Of a stretch of DNA of 64,000 bases, positions 57,999 through 64,000 are shown piece by piece (the stretch's first letter is position 1; each line of letters starts with the position of its first letter). The stretch spans positions 6,565,170-6,629,169 of the forward strand of contig NC_031480.1 in the NCBI RefSeq assembly GCF_000006565.2. The letters are read 5' to 3'. The notes under the pieces are model-generated. The model searched no databases. It had not been told where the DNA came from and worked only from the letters and a program-made list of their open reading frames with translations. A program made the position numbers and the translations under genes. The stretch is from Toxoplasma gondii ME49 (Eukaryota > Apicomplexa > Conoidasida > Eucoccidiorida > Sarcocystidae).

Positions 57999-58330
57999 AT
58001 AGTGATCTGTTCACCTGCGTAGCTGAGAAGCGTTGCTAGGCACTTGCCAGAGTACTTCTGTTTCATCACGCTGCCATATCTCGACAGTTCAGTCGTTGTC
58101 TCCGATTCACAGCTTTGGCAGCTCTAAATAAATATTCACCTGAACAGGCAGATGAAGACATGAACGTTGAACAGGCCGACGCTCACGTGCACCAACGTGG
58201 GATGATTCATTCGCATGCATTTACACACCTAGTACTCATATATATATATATATATATATGTATATAAATTTACATATTTATATACAAATATTTATATACT
58301 TCTATAAATTTTTATGTATATCTATATATT

Positions 58331-58364
<34 letters not shown>

Positions 58365-59010
58365 CATGTGCCGGTATTCGTGTGTTGTGGGTAGATGAAT
58401 GCTTTGTCGAGGGTCAAAGTTGAGAGAGGCAGTGGTCTCTAGACAGCATCTGAATTTGCCGACTGGCCTGTCGAGACATCCTGGGAGCAAGGCGTCGAAA
58501 GGAAGCAGAGAGGCGAAACATCTATTCGCGATCTCGGCAACCTTGAAGAAATCCGGTAAAGGTGCCGCGACAGGCGTACCCAGGGACGCCTTTGTTGAAA
58601 CGCGTTCTTGCAACAAAGTCAGACAGAGAAGTTGGGAGGTGACTGGAGAAGTTGCCAGACACGGCACACGAGGGGAGAGAAAAAGCGCGAGCGGTAGTGA
58701 CCGATATGCGACGCGGCAGGCGAATTAGAGAAAGGATCCGCGAAAGAAACATGAAAGACACACGGAGGACCGACAGGAAGCATCCAGCTAAACAGGAGAA
58801 AAGTGAAAGACCAACGAGGCGAGGCAGCCAAGCAGCCAAACGACAGAAAGGAAAAAGAGAGCAGACAGAATCGAAGTCGACCCAGAGATTAGGGGAAGAA
58901 ACCGCATCGCAAGACCACAAGCCGGGGAGACGAGGCGAGAGGAAAAAGAAACTCAGAGCTCCCTTTGATCGCCATCATCCGCCTTGCAAGTAGTCACCTC
59001 TGGAACCGTA
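57127..59010. other. Convergent intergenic region between helicase and SLX4 genes
   Basis: It contains the two 3' UTRs and TA-rich arrays at about 57943-57996 and 58238-58368. Open frames here (up to about 140 codons) are short, overlap the repeats or lack motifs. No supported gene. Confidence 0.55.
58238..58368. repeat. TA-rich microsatellite cluster
   Basis: Several (TA)n runs with ATTTATA/TATAAATT interruptions over about 130 bp; almost no G or C. Confidence 0.9.
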
Positions 59011-59460
59011 CTACTTAAAGCCTTCCTTCGGCAATCCATCAGCCTGCGAACGCCATGGCGTTGTGAAGTAGACGCCAGCAGCTTGAAGATAGGCCTTCGT
59101 CGACGCCATGCTCACTTGCAAGCCCCTCTCTGAAAGTCGCAGAAAACAACGAACGAGAAAAACGCAGATCGAAGACATGTGCTCTACAGAGTAGAACGTT
59201 ACGCGAGTCCGCCGTACGTCCAACAAGACACTTTGAACAACATCGCAAATCGCGGCTGAACTGTTCATCTCGAATTCCACACTCGTGACAGAAGAACGAA
59301 CCGGCATTTCCAGACTTCTCCCAGGCTCCAGCAACCACCTTGAAACGCTCGGCTCGCGCACTGCAGGCCCAATATGCGACTTGTCATCTCCTCGCTTGCT
59401 CTATAAATCTAGGCAAACATACATATGGGCAACCATGTATGTACACTTTTTTTTCTGTAC

Positions 59461-59507
<47 letters not shown>

Positions 59508-62500
59508 TTTCACGGGGGCGTTGGTGTGTGCCGATGTCCCCGTTCGTCGTTTCTACAGTCCTTTTTGTAGAGTGTAGAAACGCTTGGCTTCTCGCGTTCT
59601 CGTTTCGGTTCTTGAAGGATCCGTTCCTGTGCGACGTTTGCAAATCAGCGACTGGACACAAGCGCAGATTTCGCCTTCTCCCCGCAGGATTTCCTCGCCG
59701 GAGGGCTCTGCCTTCACTCACCTCTCAGGTAAAGATAAACATCTCGCAACGCGACACTCTGGTGGGTCAGGAACTTTTCATACAGCTGATCGTGGTCCAC
59801 GATGGCGGCTTGAATCGCTTCTGCAGACAGTTCAACCTCACGCTTCTCAGCTGTCTTTCTCTTCTTCTTTGACTTTCCTTCCTCGGCTTCGCCTTCGCGC
59901 GCCTCTCGCCGTCTTCCCGCTGTCGCGCCGCGCTTACTGGCCTTCTGACTGTTCGTCGCAGGCGCTCGTTCAGGGTTCTTTTCGCCTCCGGTTTTTGCGG
60001 TCTCTGTTTCCTCGTCTCGTCTGCCTCGCGAGTTGTCTCCCGAATCGCCAGTCTCTAGCTGCGCAAGTCGACCTGGAGGTGATTTGCGCCGCCCGCGTTC
60101 TGCTTCGCGCGTTGCGTTGTCATGCGCCCCAGCTGGTCGACTTCGCCTTTCGTCTCCACAGTCGTCTGTGTCTGCTCCCCTGTCTCCGTGGAGACACACG
60201 CCTCCAACTTCGTTGCGAACTGTGGTGTGCTGTGGCGAAAGGGGAGGGGAAGGAGACGAGGCAGATGGCGCGAAAGAAGGAGCGAAAGAAGAAGCGAAAG
60301 ACGAAGAGGCAGGCGCCGCCTTCCAGATAGGAGCTGGACGCTGGGAGAGCGTTGCGGTCGCCGTTTCTGCATCGCCGGCGGGTGCTTCGTCTGCGGAGCA
60401 GGCAGCCGCCGTTTGTGAGACTTGTTCGTTTGAAGAAGGCTTGGGGTGCAGGAAATCGAAGGGTGGAAGCGCCGCGAGAGGATAGAGATCGTGCGTGACC
60501 AAGTAAATGCAAATGCGATGAAGCATGCGCCGAAGCAGAGGCTCGGGCAGACTCTTCTTGAGGCCAAAGTGCCGACGGAACTCGGACAGCAACCGCGCAT
60601 CCGCAGAGCTCCAATCAATTTCACACAGAACTGAAGAAAAGGCGGCGCTGCGCACAGACGAAGAATAAGGGCGGGAAGACGACGAAGAGAGAGAAGACGA
60701 GCAAGTCACAGAAGTCGAATCCGATAGGGAGGACCCGTGGAAGGTGGACAAACAGGCTCGAGGCTGGAACTGGTAACCGGCTGTAGGTGAAAGAGGTACA
60801 CCATCACTTGCGTCTTCGTTTGCATCTTGGAAGGAAGAGTCGCTTCTGCTTGTCTCTCGAGACTCTGTCACTTGCTGATTGACCGAGAGAGACGCTCCCC
60901 CCTGAAGCCGCGCTTTCAGGCGGTCCAACAGAGGCAAAGCTGCGAGGCCTTTCAGGTCCTCGGAGATGCCCCGCAAAGACGACTTGAGTCCAGGCGACGC
61001 GTGAGGCGTCGAGAGCGGTCGCGAGGAGAGATCCTCGGCACAACCCGAAGGCGAAGCATGGTGAGGCTGCGGGATGGAGGTCTTCTGACAGACGTTTGCC
61101 TCAGAGACAACTGTTCGGTCCGCCCACTGGAAAGCGTTTTCGTTTGCTTTCGCTTCTTGGCTGTCGCATCGAGCGGTCGCCTCGGTCAGCTGTCCCTGTT
61201 CGTCCCCACAGCGAACGGAGACACCTGCATCCGTCTGAGGACAGAGATCGTTCTCTTCCTCCGGTCCCTGGGAACCGAGGCACTGCTTCAGGCTGACCTG
61301 ACTGGCGGTGCGTGGAGAACTCGACGAGTCGCTGCCTTCAACGTATATCACATCGGTCCTCGCTTCTTGCGTTCTTTTTTCTTGAGTGAATGCGTTGCCA
61401 ACCTCTGCAGTTGGACGCGTCTGAGACAGAGCCGCGACGCTTCGCTCTCGTGCTTCATCTGGTGGGGAGACGACTTTCCTGTATCGCGTTCCATCTTTCT
61501 TCGTATTCTTCGTTGCTTCCTTCCTCGCGTCACCTTCATTCGCTCCCGCTCTGTGCATTTGAATGGCCTGCTTGTCTGCATGAGCTGCGTCTCGCGCATG
61601 CGAACATGCTTCGCTGGCGCCTCTCCGGCGTTCGCCAATAATCACACAAGTCAACTCTTCGACCTCGCTACTGTCCTCGAACTCTTCCCTCGCTTCTTCT
61701 TCTCTGTCGGATGCCTTCGTCTCTGCAGCAGCCTCGACGTCCTCTGCGCAGACGTCGCCGTCCTCAGACACTCTCGTCGTAGCGTCGGGAGCGTCTCTGA
61801 CGGTGTCTCTTCTGTCTCCGTCACAGGCCGCCTCACAGGCTGGAGCGCCGCCAGTGGAGGTTTCGCCTTGTGCTCTCGGGTGTCTGTTCCTTCCCTCTGG
61901 AGTGTGAGACGCGCGCGAGGTCTCGTCCTCTGCAGCCTCTTCCTCTACAGAGAGGAAGGACGACGCAGAGACAGAGACAGACGATTTTGGCGATGACGAG
62001 ACTGTTCTGGCACCCACCTCCCCTGCGACCGCAGCCTCACGCGGAGACCAGCGAGGCACGCAAGAGGGGAGAGAGGACGCCCAAGCAGATGCAGACAGAA
62101 GCGAGGTAGACAAGGTCTCCTCTGGCGCCGCAGGCGACGCTGCAGAAACCAGTGAGGCAGGAGGCGTTTTCGGGTGTGAATTCTGGACTTCGTTAGGCTC
62201 TGCATGCAAACGCAAATCCGAGCCAGGAGCCTCCTCTCGTGGGGGCAGCGACCCAGTGGAAAGGGTGAGCCAACTTGGCAAGGAAAAAGAGGAGGAAAAG
62301 GAAGAAGAGGAAGTAGAAGAAGGCGAGACAGAAGAATACGAGGTTACTGGGACAGAGGAGGAAGACGACGAGCGGCTGTATTTCTCGCTTGTTCGGTCCT
62401 GTTCACTTGTGTCGTTTGCTACATCCTGTGGCAATTGCCCTTGCTCCGGACTGTGTGACTGGCAAAGACGCCCTGCGCCGAGTTTCTCGATTCCGCGTCT

Positions 62501-64000
62501 ACGATGCCTCCCCCGCCCAGCCATGGCTTCCTCTTCGAGTCTCTCGTATGAGTTTTTCGTCTCCCCTTTCCCCGCAGGTCCTCCTCCGCTGTGGTCCCCA
62601 CTCGCCTCCGTCGTGTGTCTGTATGTCATCGCGCGCCCCTGACCTCCACTGATTTCCGTTCCTTTCTTTTCCTCTCCTTTCTCTGGCTCTGCTCCCAAGT
62701 CGCCTCTCCCATTTCGTAGCCTGCCGGTCCCTGTTTCCCCCTCTGCCAACGAGCCTGCTTCTTCTTCGGGAGCCGCGCGCTCCTCCATCTTCGTCTCTCT
62801 CTTCTCCGCGGCCTCCGCCGTCGCCTGGCTGGAGCCGTCTGTCCACTGCGAGTTTGGCGTAGGCTCGCAGAAGGCGCGGGTACATGCGGCGCCGTCTCTC
62901 GCGCGAGCCTGCACTTTTTCTAGGAAGAGGTGGAAGAAGAAGAAGCCCAGACCTTCAGCTGATTCGCCGCGCCTCCACGCTTCTTCCCCCTGCTTGCGAA
63001 GCTCCTCCGACGCACGGGCAATCGAGGAAAGAGGCTGGCGACGCGCAAACTGGAGCTGCCGAAGAGGTGAAGGAAAGAACGCCTCAACTTGCGAAGGGAT
63101 GCGCGACAGCCAGGAGGAGACACAGTCGTCCTCCAGGCCTTCCACCAGACCCGCGGCTTCGAGCACCAACGACGAAGAGGAAGAAGAAGAAGACAAAGAG
63201 GAAGAAGAAGACAAAGCGGAAGAAGAAGACAAAGCGGAAGAAGAAGACAAAGAGGAAGAAGAAGACAAAGAGGAAAAAGAACGAGAGGGGGAAGACGACG
63301 AGGACGCGGAAGAAGATGAAGCAGAAGTCGGAGACGAAGCGAGAGAAGATGAATAACACAGACGAGGAGAGGAGGCAGCAGAGGAGGAACAAGGAGCCGC
63401 TGAAGAAAACGGAGAAAAGGAAGAACAGGTCGCAAAGGAAGAAGAGGAGAAAGAGAGAGAGGACTTGCATGCAGGTCCTCGTGTAGCACATTCTGTGTCT
63501 TGTGTCTGGTGAGCATGGAGTTTTTTTGGCATGTCTCCCCAAGCGTTTTCTCCGCTTTCTTCTTTCAGTGCGCTGGACACTGGACCAGCAAAAGCGTGAC
63601 ATTCTCCACCGACAAGAAGAAACTCTTCCTGCTCATCCCTCGCAGAACGCATCTGCATGCAACTGCGCAAGAGTCCCGCCATATGGTTCGACCCCCGCAG
63701 TGTGCCTTCTCGGGCCTTCGCGGTTTTCGCGTTTCCTCCCTCTTCTCCGGTCGCGTTTTCTCCGCGGTCGCATTTCGCTTTCTCCTTGCAGGATGCAAAG
63801 TCCTCGGAGTCCGACGCCAGGTCGCTCGCCTGATCTTCGTCTTCCAGTGTGGGCGTATCCTCGTCCGTCGACGCCTCCTCGCAGTCGCTGCGAGCGTCGT
63901 CTGTCTGAGACTCTGCGCTCGCTCTCGAGGCTTCTTCGCGCGCTCGCGCTGAGCGCCCAGCTGCGTGCGACGTCGCGGGAGCAGGCGGCGCCAAGCCGAG
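59011..64000 (-). CDS. SLX4: SLX4-like structure-specific endonuclease scaffold (partial, 5' end outside window)
   Basis: Two minus-strand exons are visible: from the window edge to 59722 (donor AGAG|GTGAGT) and 59129-59011 (acceptor TTTCAG, stop TAG), joined in phase at Glu. The reading frame is open to the window end, so the N terminus is missing unless the ATG near 63685 is the start; over 1460 residues are visible. Most of it is Ser/Glu-rich disorder. Two folded parts identify it. A SAP-like segment (SSADARLLSEFRRHFGLKK then LLRRMLHRICIYL) is near 60630-60490. The C-terminal domain reads HDQLYEKFLTHQSVALRDVY, LYLRERGLQVS, AYLQAAGVYFTTPWRSQ and matches human SLX4 (LYRRVLLYQPFELREL, LRQNGLRVS, LDTHCITFTT). 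That domain binds the SLX1 nuclease. SLX4-SLX1 cuts branched DNA such as Holliday junctions. No UBZ fingers or BTB domain were seen. Confidence 0.75.
59460..59503. repeat. (TA)n microsatellite in the SLX4 intron
   Basis: TA run with one TGTATA interruption inside the 592-bp intron 59721-59130. Confidence 0.92.
63175..63350 (-). repeat. Ser-rich tandem repeat in SLX4 coding sequence
   Basis: Imperfect 21-bp units (plus-strand GAAGAAGAAGACAAAGxGGAA) encode repeated SSSSxLS on the minus strand; a clear expansion of Ser codons within the disordered N-terminal half. Confidence 0.85.

Overview
The window looks like nuclear DNA of a coccidian apicomplexan, most likely Toxoplasma gondii or a close relative. 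The reasons are: intron-rich genes with GT..AG boundaries; very large proteins padded with Ser/Pro and Glu/Arg low-complexity sequence; abundant TGCATGC words; many (TA)n microsatellites in introns and intergenic DNA; and conserved eukaryotic genes whose introns cut through domains. Species is inferred from style only. I saw no rRNA, tRNA, CRISPR array, integrase or transposase.

Most conserved genes are split into short exons, so I rebuilt them by requiring matching splice phase across each junction and agreement with the family sequence pattern. Left part (1-14 kb): mitochondrial ribosomal protein uS14m (minus, 3021-2183) diverges from a FAM210/DUF1279-type mitochondrial membrane protein (plus, 4165-7872, five exons). 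Then comes a two-exon signal-anchor plus coiled-coil protein of unknown function (plus, 9820-11394), and a ZNHIT1/Vps71-type HIT zinc-finger protein (minus, 13712-12747), a likely SWR1/SRCAP chromatin-remodelling subunit. At 20.3-17.0 kb (minus) there is an unidentified alpha-helical, HEAT-like protein made of many small exons and very short introns.

Middle part: a single-exon secreted protein built from about 16 Cys-rich repeats (minus, 24057-22294), then PIG-U, the GPI transamidase subunit (minus, ten exons, 32667-26802). PIG-U diverges from a 2419-residue single-exon protein (plus, 34193-41452) whose C terminus reads as the PB1-PB2 cryptic polo-box cassette of Plk4, with no kinase domain in sight. 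Coding-like blocks at 44.5-42.8 kb (minus) remain unassigned.

Right part: a very large UvrD/Rep-type superfamily 1A DNA helicase (plus, four exons, 45543-57126, 3190 residues) converges on SLX4, the structure-specific endonuclease scaffold (minus, from the window edge to 59011), putting two DNA-repair genes tail to tail.

The leading candidates for something new are the kinase-less Plk4-type polo-box protein, the Cys-rich repeat protein, the signal-anchor coiled-coil protein, and a perfect 30-bp-arm palindrome inside a PIG-U intron.
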